33,893 nt of DNA, from assembly GCA_945874095.1 (NCBI GenBank), contig CAMCFM010000003.1:1-33893 (forward strand), in the 5' to 3' direction. This DNA comes from Candidatus Kuenenia stuttgartensis (GTDB lineage Bacteria > Planctomycetota > Planctomycetia > Isosphaerales > Isosphaeraceae). Made by a program: the position numbers and the translations under genes. Below are positions 17,104 to 25,256 of this stretch, piece by piece. Each line of letters begins with the position of its first letter. Position 1 is the stretch's first letter. Below the pieces are notes generated by a model. The model saw only the letters and a program-made list of their open reading frames with translations. It made no database searches and had not been told where the DNA came from.

Positions 17104-17443
17104 GGATGTCAGCCCCTTCGCGAATTTCCTGTTCGAGTTCGTCCGTGTGATCACGGCCCAGATCGTCGTCAGTCATGATGAAACCTGCATAGACTACGCA
17201 TACCACCGAGCAGAGTATCCATGGAATCACAACGGACCAAAAGAACCACATGGGGATCCCAAATATTGGCTTGATGTCGGCAGCCGTCAGCTTCTGACCA
17301 TTTCTCTGATATCCCAGAATAAAAGAGCTACCACACACAAAGATGGTTGCAATGGTCCAGAATGTCATCCCAAATCGGGCATCGCGAAGCCCGTTTTTGT
17401 AAACAGGATCCTCCGGAGCGACTGGCGGGGGGCTTGTACTCAT
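17090..17443 (-). CDS. YhdT/DUF997-like small membrane protein, symporter partner
   Basis: The ATG at 17443 has GGAGAA about 13 bases upstream; the frame extends to 17485 but that start is unsupported. The 117-residue protein has two membrane helices (about residues 31-48 and 74-96), and the second contains the family-typical IPMWFFWSVVIPWIL. The tail is acidic. In E. coli yhdT lies next to panF, and the same order is seen here with a 14-base overlap into the symporter. It is probably the first gene of the cluster and a small accessory subunit of the transporter, though its function in any organism is poorly known. Confidence 0.85.
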   Translation of the reverse strand: MSTSPPPVAPEDPVYKNGLRDARFGMTFWTIATIFVCGSSFILGYQRNGQKLTAADIKPIFGIPMWFFWSVVIPWILCSVVCVVYAGFIMTDDDLGRDHTDELEQEIREGADIHELS

Positions 17444-17518
17444 CTTATGAATTCTCCGGATTCCATCGCGAAACCTCTTTCTCATTCGACTCTTGCAAAG
17501 TCAGAGCATTGAGCCTGA

Positions 17519-19675
17519 TCAGTGAGGGGAAATTCCTGAGCTGGTGGTAGGGACTGCGGCTGACTTTAAGGACGTATCTCCCAGCAAGTGGGTGAAGAAA
17601 AACTCTTGTGTCCTTCTTCGTGCAAATGCCGAGTCAGCAGGCCGTCTGAACCCGTGTCGTCCTTCAGGAACTGCCAGCAACTCAAATGCCTTGTTGGCTC
17701 CCATCATGGCCTGAACGAATCGGGCTGTGTGTCTGTAATGCACATTCTCATCAATCATCCCGTGAATCACCAGCAATTTACCTTTAATTTTGGAAACTCG
17801 TGTCAGTACAGACGAATCCCGGTAACCTTCAGGGTTCGTTGCAGGGGTCTCCATATACCGCTCTGTATAACAGGTGTCATACCCATCCCAGTCCGTCACG
17901 GGGGCCATACTCACACCCACATGGAAAGTCTCAGGGGCTTCCGTGAGTGCCCTCATCGTCATATACCCGCCATAGCTGGCACCAGTGATTCCGACACGTG
18001 TCGGATCGACTTCTTTGAATGTCTTTGACACGTGTCTGACGCCGTCCACCTGATCAGCCACTTCCACCTCACCCATCTTGCGATAGATCGCAGATTCAAA
18101 AGCGTGGCCACGTCGATTCGAGCCACGATTGTCCATCTTCCAAACGGCAATGCCCTTCGAGGTGTAGGTTGCAACAGATGGATCCATTCCCATCCTGTAA
18201 CTGTTGGTGACAGTCTGGACATGGGGGCCACCGTAGACCATCACCAGAAGAGGAGCTTTTTGGCCAGGCTTTAAATTTGCGGGAGGATAGTAGCAGCCGT
18301 AAAGCGTGATACTATCACGACTTTTGAACTCGATCAGCCTGGCTCCAAGGTCGTTCTCCATGGTGGCCGCTGCGGCGGATGCCACGGGAAGCCGACCCTT
18401 GGGGACGTTCAAGTCGTCAGAGCCATTCACGTCAGGAATGATATTTCCGTCGCGGTCTTTTTTGGCCGATTTGCTGGGAGTTGTTATGTTTGAATAGCGA
18501 TCGGTAAAAGTCTGTCCATCGTCTGCCACTGTGCAGTCGTGCATACCAGACTCTTTTGTCAGTCGAACAGGTTCGCCCTGATCCAGACTGACCCTGAAAG
18601 CATGTGTTTCCAAGGGCGATTCCTGCCAGCCCATATACCAGACCTCACGCTTTTCGGGAACCACTTTCAAGACCTTATCAACAGCACCAGAGCCTTTGGT
18701 CAGGGTCTTCAAAACACGCCCATCACGGCTCCTGAGTTGCAAATGCTTGAATCCTGATTCTTCGGTGGCCCAAATGAATTCACCGGTTTTTTCATCGACC
18801 AGGCGAAAATCTTCATGAAGGTTCAGCCAGTCAGGCGATTTCTCGGTGAAAATCACTACGGAATTTCCTGTCTCTGCATCGACCCTGAGCATCTTGAGAG
18901 TCTTGTGGTTCCGCGCTAAAAGTTCCACCAGGAAGCTCTTGGGAGAATCCCAATGCACTCTCGCCAAATATTGTTCGCCTTCTCCCGGCAGCAGTTCCAG
19001 CCATTTAGTCGACCCACCTGATGTGTTCACCACACCCAGACGAACTTTGGCGTTGAGCTTGCCGGCAAACGGATATCGGTGATTTTCAACCGTCCACTGA
19101 GAGTCGCCCTGGTGCACGATCGGATAAACAGGAATCGCGCGTTCGTCAGTCTCCTGGTAAGTGATAAATTGACCGTCAGGAGAGATCCAGAAACCGTCAA
19201 ATCTGTCCATCTCTTCCTGAGCCACGAACTCAGCCTCACCAAAGCCCAGGCCGTCGGCTGGCTCGGGCGAAAGTCTTCGTTCGATCCGTTGACTTAAATC
19301 CATCGAAAAAAGTGCATGCTCGCGAACATAGGCCACGATTTTGCCGTTTTTCGATATTTGGGGAGCAATTTCAGCCCCTTCTGTTTTTGTGAGCTGTTCA
19401 GACTTACCATCGCGGGTTTTCAAGTATAAATCGCCGCCTGATGTGCTGACAGCTGCACCAAGTCCATTAAATTGGAGAGGTTGATCAAGCCTGGCCCTCA
19501 TCCGTTCCCGGCGCAATTCTTCCTCTCGCGAAAGTTTCGCAGGTACCGACGATTTTTCAGCTGGTGAATTTTTCGGATTTGCCGGCTTTTCCTGAGCGAT
19601 GGCCAACGCTGGCGAAATGGCCAAAAAGAATATCATCACGATCAGTTTTCTGACTCGGATGGTCATCGTTGGCAA
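17519..19675 (-). CDS. S9 family serine peptidase, dipeptidyl-peptidase IV type, secreted
   Basis: This 718-residue enzyme has a signal peptide (VRKLIVMIFFLAISPALAIA, then QEK); an ATG at 19666 is an alternative start. An eight-bladed-type N-terminal beta-propeller contains the DPP-IV EE motif in VAQEEMDRFDGFW, which binds the substrate N-terminus. The C-terminal alpha/beta-hydrolase domain has the nucleophile Ser567 in GASYGGYM, Asp642 in HGMIDENVH and His674 in EGRHGF. These fit removal of N-terminal dipeptides (often X-Pro) from peptides in the periplasm. Length is normal for the family. It lies 136 bases downstream of the TPR gene and 75 bases upstream of the YhdT-like gene, so it could supply peptides to the adjoining uptake cluster, but a shared transcript is not certain. 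Confidence 0.95.
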   Translation of the reverse strand: MPTMTIRVRKLIVMIFFLAISPALAIAQEKPANPKNSPAEKSSVPAKLSREEELRRERMRARLDQPLQFNGLGAAVSTSGGDLYLKTRDGKSEQLTKTEGAEIAPQISKNGKIVAYVREHALFSMDLSQRIERRLSPEPADGLGFGEAEFVAQEEMDRFDGFWISPDGQFITYQETDERAIPVYPIVHQGDSQWTVENHRYPFAGKLNAKVRLGVVNTSGGSTKWLELLPGEGEQYLARVHWDSPKSFLVELLARNHKTLKMLRVDAETGNSVVIFTEKSPDWLNLHEDFRLVDEKTGEFIWATEESGFKHLQLRSRDGRVLKTLTKGSGAVDKVLKVVPEKREVWYMGWQESPLETHAFRVSLDQGEPVRLTKESGMHDCTVADDGQTFTDRYSNITTPSKSAKKDRDGNIIPDVNGSDDLNVPKGRLPVASAAAATMENDLGARLIEFKSRDSITLYGCYYPPANLKPGQKAPLLVMVYGGPHVQTVTNSYRMGMDPSVATYTSKGIAVWKMDNRGSNRRGHAFESAIYRKMGEVEVADQVDGVRHVSKTFKEVDPTRVGITGASYGGYMTMRALTEAPETFHVGVSMAPVTDWDGYDTCYTERYMETPATNPEGYRDSSVLTRVSKIKGKLLVIHGMIDENVHYRHTARFVQAMMGANKAFELLAVPEGRHGFRRPADSAFARRRTQEFFFTHLLGDTSLKSAAVPTTSSGISPH

Positions 19676-19811
19676 ACCCTCAATCGAAATGTGGATGGTA
19701 GAAGCGAGATGTCCGGCAGGCTGAGCGTGATGTGGCAGGTCATGCTGAGTGACTTGTTACAACGTTATCAGATTCGCTCATGCCTTATCCTGAGGATATG
19801 GAGAGCTTATG

Positions 19812-21026
19812 TCAAGGGGCAGGGGCCCCAGATTTTCCGAGCCGGTACAAAGCCTGCTGTGCTTCCTGATTCAAAGGGTCGCGTGCTGCGATCAAACCCC
19901 ACCACGCTTTGGCCTCTGCAAAGTGCCCGACGGATTCACATCCATCGGCAAGCCGTCTGGGCAAGCTGGAGTCTCCAGCAGCCTCCGGTTTTGCGGCTTC
20001 CTGAATCAACGATGCCAACTTATCCAGCTTCGTCGCCTTGTCCTGCCAGGCTTTTGCTTCCACTTTATTTCCTTGCCCTGCCAGTGCTCTGGCCAGCCCC
20101 ACCACGGCATCCCGATTATCCGGGTCCACTTTCAGAGCTGTTTTGAAATATCGTATCGAATCATTATAATCGCCCTCTGCCAGAGCCATCTGGGCACGCA
20201 TCACAGCGAGGTCAAAATGATCCTCAGGCCCTTTTGAAAGTAACTCCCGAGCTTTCTCCGGGTCGTTTCTGTCCATCGCAATCTGGGCCTTGATGGCGAT
20301 CGCATCAGAGTCATTGGCTGCAAGTGGTTCCAAGGCCTTTTCGGCTTCATCGAGTTTCACCAGCCGTTTCAAACTTCTCGCAAGTGCAATTCGCGACCAC
20401 TTATCCTGTGGGTCAGCAGCCAGAAATTTGGTCATGTCTGCAACAATTTCATCTGGCTCCCAATCGTTCCCACGCGTCAGGCACCAATGAAATACATTTT
20501 GAAATGTCATCGGAGATATGGTTGATAGTTCCAGGAAAATATTTCTTAATTCCCGGCGCCGAAGTTGTATTGCGTAAATATAAATCAGCTCGCGACGGGG
20601 TTGAACAATTTTCGGGTCGAGACGGATCGCATCCAGATATGCTTTTTCCGCAGGGACCAGACGATTCGCCCTCAAATACAATTGGCCTGTGAGTTGCCTT
20701 GCAGTGGGAGCAAACGGTGATTGATCAGGGATCGACTCGAGTATTTTTAAAGCTTCAGAGTCTTTCTCAAATGCAAGCTCTAAGCGAGCCTGAATCATCG
20801 GGAGACGGTCGTCTGTGGAATTCGACTGACGCTGGTATTGATCTGCAAGACGCCTGGCATGTTCGAGATTTTTTGTGGCCAATGCCTGATCAAATTCAAT
20901 CGTGATTTGATCGTTCGTTCGAGACGCCGTCGTCAGAACTGGCCACAGCCAAATACTGATGAGTAGAAATAGTCCGGCAGCGAAACTCACCATCAGGAAT
21001 TTGGAGGTGACCTTGTGTTTAATCAT
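19812..21026 (-). CDS. Tetratricopeptide repeat protein, membrane-anchored
   Basis: The ATG at 21026 is chosen over an in-frame TTG at 21032. The 404-residue protein has one N-terminal membrane anchor (FLMVSFAAGLFLLISIWLW) followed by TPR units through to the end. Clear TPR examples include the unit ending RLVPAEKAYLDAIRLDP and the unit GDYNDSIRYFKTALKVDP. TPRs are protein-interaction scaffolds, and here they would face the periplasm. It starts 34 bases after the CRTAC1-like lipoprotein stop and is cotranscribed with it; the two probably form a complex at the inner face of the outer membrane or in the periplasm (inference). No catalytic motifs are seen. Confidence 0.9.
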   Translation of the reverse strand: MIKHKVTSKFLMVSFAAGLFLLISIWLWPVLTTASRTNDQITIEFDQALATKNLEHARRLADQYQRQSNSTDDRLPMIQARLELAFEKDSEALKILESIPDQSPFAPTARQLTGQLYLRANRLVPAEKAYLDAIRLDPKIVQPRRELIYIYAIQLRRRELRNIFLELSTISPMTFQNVFHWCLTRGNDWEPDEIVADMTKFLAADPQDKWSRIALARSLKRLVKLDEAEKALEPLAANDSDAIAIKAQIAMDRNDPEKARELLSKGPEDHFDLAVMRAQMALAEGDYNDSIRYFKTALKVDPDNRDAVVGLARALAGQGNKVEAKAWQDKATKLDKLASLIQEAAKPEAAGDSSLPRRLADGCESVGHFAEAKAWWGLIAARDPLNQEAQQALYRLGKSGAPAP

Positions 21027-21060
21027 TTTCAATATGGGGACACGATTTTCAGGTGATATT

Positions 21061-23043
21061 TCATTTAGAAGATTTGGCCTTCTCGGCAGCCGATTGGCCT
21101 GCCGGTTCGGTGATCACGTGAGACTTATTCACATCAAGTCCAGCGTGGTCGGAAATGATTCCGGATGGCCAGAAAATTCGTGCTTTCACAATCGGCGACT
21201 TTTCGCCAAGTCCAATCAATAATCGCCGATCGTTGACCGATAGCATGCTGCCACCGCCTTTGACCTGTCTGCTTAAGACCCGACCAGGCTCCAACTCAAT
21301 TTCAACACGGGTATTAATGGCATCCGTATTCGACTTTGTGCCCTTCAGGTCAAGCCTGATCCAGTGATTCTTGCCAGCAGGCGAATCGTTGCGAAGAATT
21401 GAAGGTGCGGAATCCTTATGGTTCACCACGATGTCAATATCACCATCGTTATCCAAATCTCCAAACGCAGCGCCTCGGCCCACATGGCCGGCCTCGAAAT
21501 AAGGACCTACATCGCGAGTTGCAATCCGGAATTTACGTTTCCTTCGTTCAGCCGCACCAACTCCCGTGTTTTTTACGACATAATCTTTACCGGTCAATGG
21601 AATATTGGCCCAAATGAGAGGCAATTGTTCGTATGGAACACCGGCCCGATTGCTATCCACATGGCCATTGGTCACGAAACAGTCAGGCCAGGAGTCGTTG
21701 TCAAAATCCATCAAAGCACACCCCCAGCCCACCATTGGCATACTGTCCGTCGCAAGTCCTACGAACGTCGTAATGTCATAAAATCCATTGTTGTTCATAT
21801 TCTGATATAAAGTGTTATATTCGTTTGCAAAATTGGTCACAAAAAGGTCCATATTGCCATCTCCATCAAAATCTTCGGCATCCAGGCCCATCCCAGACTG
21901 GGCCTGGCCTTTGATGTCGAAGGCTGCTCCCGAAAATTCGGTGGCGTCCTCAAATGTTCCATCGCCTTTATTCAGGAATAGAAAATTGGGGTTCATGTCA
22001 TTCGCTACATAAATATCGACCTTGCCATCTCCATTTAAATCGGCTGTCACCACTCCAAATCCATGTCCATCGCTGCGTCCAACGCCTGCCTCTTTGGCAA
22101 CATCGGTGAACGTACCATTTCCATTGTTTCGATAAAGCAGGTGGGAGACCGTTCGAATCGACCTTGGTGAGCAGTAATACCTGAGTTTACTCTCTGTATC
22201 ACCACAGAAAACATCATCGGTTTTTAAGTCCCACTGGCCATAATTCGAGACATAAATATCGAGATCTCCATCGTTGTCGAAATCAAGCATCGCGCCGCCA
22301 CTACTGAAATAATTGCCTGACTTGATGCCGGCCTTTTCTGTGATATCTTCAAATACTCCTTTGCCGTTATTGCGATAAAGTCGATTGTCTTCATAAGTTG
22401 CCAGAAACAGATCCGCGTCACCATCTTTGTCGATATCGCCCGTGATCGCACCATGGCTGAACCCACGATAACCGAGTCCTGATACGGCCGTCAGGTCCTG
22501 GAATTTGCCGTTACCGAGGTTTTTGTAAAACTTATTTGACGGAGCCTTTGATTTATCCACAGGCAAGGGGCAGTTGGTCAGGAAATAGAGGTCGAGGAGT
22601 CCATCTCCATCGGCGTCGAACATGGCCACGCCCGATCCGTTGGCGGTTGGGAAATATCGTTTTTCATCCATTCCCGAGACGTGAACGAAGTCGATCCCAG
22701 ATTCTTTGGTAATCTCTGTAAATCGAAAAGGGCTCGGCTCTTGAGCCGTTTTGGGGGTCAGGCTGGAGGTGTCGGTGGGGCCTGAAAGCCTGTCTCCGAC
22801 CACTTTGGACGAGGCTTTTTGCGTTGCCGATGCGACAGATTTATTCGAACTCTCTGTAGTTTTAGTCGCAACGGATGAAGCTGAGGAGGATGGTTTGGAG
22901 GTCTCGGCCGGGTTGGATGAACCGCCCGCTCCACACCCTGTGGAAGAAATCAAGGTTGCACATAAGGCTAAGGACACAAGATACTTGTGAAATTTGACTG
23001 CGCCAGTGGTCTGCGAAATCACAGGATGAATCCGATTTTTCAT
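21061..23043 (-). CDS. CRTAC1-like lipoprotein with FG-GAP/VCBS repeats and ASPIC/UnbV domain
   Basis: This 660-residue protein has a lipoprotein signal with a lipobox ending in Cys37 (LISSTGC), then a Ser/Thr/Lys-rich low-complexity linker to about residue 105. Seven FG-GAP-type blades each carry a calcium-binding-like D-x-D-x-D loop: DADGDGLLD, DIDKDGDAD, DFDNDGDLD, DLNGDGKVD, DFDGDGNMD, DFDNDSWPD and DLDNDGDID. The C-terminal ASPIC/UnbV domain includes NHWIRLDLKGTKSN, the GGGSMLSVND region and IFWPSG. This matches the CRTAC1 family common in Planctomycetota. It would be an envelope lipoprotein binding calcium and perhaps other proteins or glycans. The sixth blade motif is degenerate. It heads the unit with the TPR gene. 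Confidence 0.95.
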   Translation of the reverse strand: MKNRIHPVISQTTGAVKFHKYLVSLALCATLISSTGCGAGGSSNPAETSKPSSSASSVATKTTESSNKSVASATQKASSKVVGDRLSGPTDTSSLTPKTAQEPSPFRFTEITKESGIDFVHVSGMDEKRYFPTANGSGVAMFDADGDGLLDLYFLTNCPLPVDKSKAPSNKFYKNLGNGKFQDLTAVSGLGYRGFSHGAITGDIDKDGDADLFLATYEDNRLYRNNGKGVFEDITEKAGIKSGNYFSSGGAMLDFDNDGDLDIYVSNYGQWDLKTDDVFCGDTESKLRYYCSPRSIRTVSHLLYRNNGNGTFTDVAKEAGVGRSDGHGFGVVTADLNGDGKVDIYVANDMNPNFLFLNKGDGTFEDATEFSGAAFDIKGQAQSGMGLDAEDFDGDGNMDLFVTNFANEYNTLYQNMNNNGFYDITTFVGLATDSMPMVGWGCALMDFDNDSWPDCFVTNGHVDSNRAGVPYEQLPLIWANIPLTGKDYVVKNTGVGAAERRKRKFRIATRDVGPYFEAGHVGRGAAFGDLDNDGDIDIVVNHKDSAPSILRNDSPAGKNHWIRLDLKGTKSNTDAINTRVEIELEPGRVLSRQVKGGGSMLSVNDRRLLIGLGEKSPIVKARIFWPSGIISDHAGLDVNKSHVITEPAGQSAAEKAKSSK

Positions 23044-23103
23044 GGAAACAGCTCAAAATGTCTGGGGCAGGATGAGGTTTAGGTCGTGCGGGTGATCATT
23101 TCT

Positions 23104-23132
23104 AGTATAGTCAAAAGTGCGGCCAATGACCA
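23104..23132 (-). promoter_or_regulatory. Candidate promoter of the CRTAC1-like/TPR unit
   Basis: On the minus strand a TATACT -10 box (23104-23109) follows a TGGTCA -35-like box (23127-23132) by 17 bases. The -10 lies about 61 bases before the ATG at 23043. The 11-base TTGACTATACT (23104-23114) is identical to that before the ABC exporter operon. An overlapping TATAGT (23106-23111) faces the plus-strand glycosyltransferases but has no -35 match. Confidence 0.4.
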
Positions 23133-23229
23133 TCCTCTGGATTTGGTGAAAACTGAGGTGTTCGAACTCGCCGATTTGAACCATAATCAGGCCCTTGCAG
23201 ACGAAATACATGGGGAATGGAGTTCCAGC

Positions 23230-24135
23230 ATGAATCCGAACCGTCCGAAACTCAGCGTTGTGATCGCGGCCGTAAACGGGCCAGAAGTGCTTAGCCAGAC
23301 ACTGAATGCGATCGACAAACTTCCTGAACGAGGTCAGATCGAAGTTGTCGTCGTGGGAACTGAGGCTGTGAACGCTCAGTCGGTTGTGAACGGTCGCCCT
23401 GAAAGCTGTCGAGTCGTTCTGGGTGGACGGCTCACAGACGGCATCCCAAGGCTCCGATATGCCGGAGTGATGGCTGCCAAAGGCGAGCTTATCGCCATTG
23501 TGGAAGATCATGTGGATGTGGATAAAAATTGGGCCTCCACGATTTTTCAAGTCATGGAGGATCCGTCAATCTCTGCTGTGGGTGGCCGTGTTGATGCTGG
23601 CCAGGATGGATGGGTGAACTGGGGTGTTTTTCTGGCCGATTACGCCCGATACATTGGTCCAGTGGAGGAGGGTGATCATGCCGACTTACCCGGCAACAAT
23701 ATCGCATATCGAAGCGAGGCCTTGCTGGCACATGCCGATTCTCTGGCGGAAGGCAAATGGGAAAGCTGGGTCAATACAAAACTTGCTGGCGAAGGTCACA
23801 GGTTAGTCTCTACAAATCAAATGGTGGTAAGGCATTGCAAGCGATTTAAGCTGGCCGAGTTCTTGAGGCTCAGGTGGCACTTCGGCAGGTCATATGCCGG
23901 GATGAGAATCGCTGATCTGGGGCCTCTCAAGCGAATTGTCTATGGTGTGGGATCAACGATTCTGCCAGTCATGTTGACATTTCGGGCCACTCGACTTTTA
24001 TCCACTCGCGATATCCCACGGTTTAAACTCGCAAAATGCTGGCCATTAATCGCAATGGTGATGACCGTCGGGGCAGCTGGAGAGTGCTTCGGATATCTGT
24101 TTGGGCCAGGGCGGAGCCTGGAGCAAGTCCGATGA
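23230..24135 (+). CDS. Family 2 glycosyltransferase
   Basis: The ATG at 23230 has GGAG about nine bases upstream and directly precedes the GT2 fold; the open frame back to 23086 lacks support. The 301-residue protein begins KLSVVIAAVNGPEVL, has the nucleotide-binding acidic motif IVEDHVDVD in place of a plain DxD, and AVGGRVDAG. A C-terminal hydrophobic segment (about residues 235-280) may attach it to the membrane. It transfers an activated sugar to a glycan or lipid at the cytoplasmic face. It is coupled by an ATGA overlap to a second, related transferase, so the two probably build one surface glycan. Confidence 0.9.
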   Translation: MNPNRPKLSVVIAAVNGPEVLSQTLNAIDKLPERGQIEVVVVGTEAVNAQSVVNGRPESCRVVLGGRLTDGIPRLRYAGVMAAKGELIAIVEDHVDVDKNWASTIFQVMEDPSISAVGGRVDAGQDGWVNWGVFLADYARYIGPVEEGDHADLPGNNIAYRSEALLAHADSLAEGKWESWVNTKLAGEGHRLVSTNQMVVRHCKRFKLAEFLRLRWHFGRSYAGMRIADLGPLKRIVYGVGSTILPVMLTFRATRLLSTRDIPRFKLAKCWPLIAMVMTVGAAGECFGYLFGPGRSLEQVR

Positions 24136-25256
24136 GTTTAAGCGAAATTTCAAATACAAGATTTCACTATGATTTATCGGTATTGGTGACCCCTACAAAG
24201 AGTGGTGGGAGCCTGTGCAAGCTGGCTGGCTCGCTGTTGCGCCATCTCAGCCATTATTCAACCACGCAATTGGTTGTGGTTGTTCCGGAATCGCAACGAT
24301 CCGAGCGACTTTTGAGTTTGCTCTCGGAATTAAAATTGCGCGGAGTCGAGTTGATCATCATTCCGGTCAATCAGCAAAAGCCTTCGGATGTACCGAATTG
24401 GAGGGCTTTGGCCTATCAGTCAGCCAAAGGACGAATTTGCGTCTTTCTGGAAGATAATGCTGTGGTTGAGGCTGGCTGGTGTGAGGCCTGGCGGGAGTCG
24501 TGCAATCAAAATGATTGGACCATCGCCAGTGGGCTGGTCAGACCTGATTCTGAACGCATGACAAAAATCGCCACCGGTGTTTTCTTCTGCGAATATGGCT
24601 TGTTCATGCCGGCTGAATACGACCGGAAAATCAAGCCTTTAAATCGGGTTGCCGGAAACCATTGGGCCGTGAATCGAGAATTTGTTCCATTTGATGGCGA
24701 TTTAAATGCGATTGATGAGCATGACTGGGTCCAGAAATATGCATCGAAATCAAGCCTGCCATATTGGAACGAATCTGCATTGGTGAAATGCGATCGTGAA
24801 ATTAAATTTAAGGCAGCTTTTATGGAACGGGCCTGTCAAGGATTTCATTATGGCCGCGGTCAGGCTAAAAATGCAGGCTGGATTCGGCGAGCAAAAATGG
24901 TTCACGGTGGGCCTGGTATTATTGCAATTCAATTGGCCCGATTGTTTTATGTGATCGCTCAGAGAAGGTCAGAAGTCAGGCTTTTTGCAACTTCATTGCC
25001 CTGGACGGTGGGTCTGATCAAGGCCTGGAGTCTGGCTGAATGGGCTGGCTGGACCACCGGTTCCATGGAGTCGCTTTTCCAGCGAAACCTCCAGAACAGG
25101 GCCAAAAATCAAAGCCAGATTGCGAATGATCCAACTGCTTTCAATGCAAGTGTCATAGGTACAGATGAAATGGCCGGGGTTAGCTTTGCCGTTCCCGACT
25201 CGGGCAGCCTTGACTGTGGCGAAAAGTCCGGCCTGAAGTCGCAGCGCGTGGCTTAA
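24132..25256 (+). CDS. Glycosyltransferase (GT2-like), second of a coupled pair
   Basis: The ATG at 24132 overlaps the preceding stop as ATGA, which fixes the start. The 374-residue protein has a GT2-like core: LSVLVTPTKSGGSL, TTQLVVVVPE and VFLEDNAVVEAGW with an acidic motif at the DxD position. RVAGNHWAVNREF and DEHDWVQKYA follow the acceptor-side pattern of the family. Hydrophobic segments near residues 265-300 suggest membrane association. Its last 264 bases (24993-25256) overlap the 3' end of the convergent methyltransferase gene. The C-terminal tail after about residue 325 has low-complexity character and may be a recent extension past a lost stop. Sequence similarity to the upstream transferase is visible only at motif level. 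Confidence 0.85.
   Translation: MSLSEISNTRFHYDLSVLVTPTKSGGSLCKLAGSLLRHLSHYSTTQLVVVVPESQRSERLLSLLSELKLRGVELIIIPVNQQKPSDVPNWRALAYQSAKGRICVFLEDNAVVEAGWCEAWRESCNQNDWTIASGLVRPDSERMTKIATGVFFCEYGLFMPAEYDRKIKPLNRVAGNHWAVNREFVPFDGDLNAIDEHDWVQKYASKSSLPYWNESALVKCDREIKFKAAFMERACQGFHYGRGQAKNAGWIRRAKMVHGGPGIIAIQLARLFYVIAQRRSEVRLFATSLPWTVGLIKAWSLAEWAGWTTGSMESLFQRNLQNRAKNQSQIANDPTAFNASVIGTDEMAGVSFAVPDSGSLDCGEKSGLKSQRVA

Noticed and set aside
15388..17443. True pantothenate transporter PanF with YhdT
   Set aside because: Gene order fits, but the adjoining M81 peptidase and amidase indicate a catabolic substrate and the sequence alone does not fix specificity.
19676..19811. Promoter with a perfect TTGACA before the S9 peptidase
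   Set aside because: The hexamer lies at the TPR gene stop but no acceptable -10 box follows at 16-18 bases.
23053..23550. 165-residue minus-strand open frame
   Set aside because: It is antisense to the first glycosyltransferase and its upstream region, with no domain and no ribosome site.
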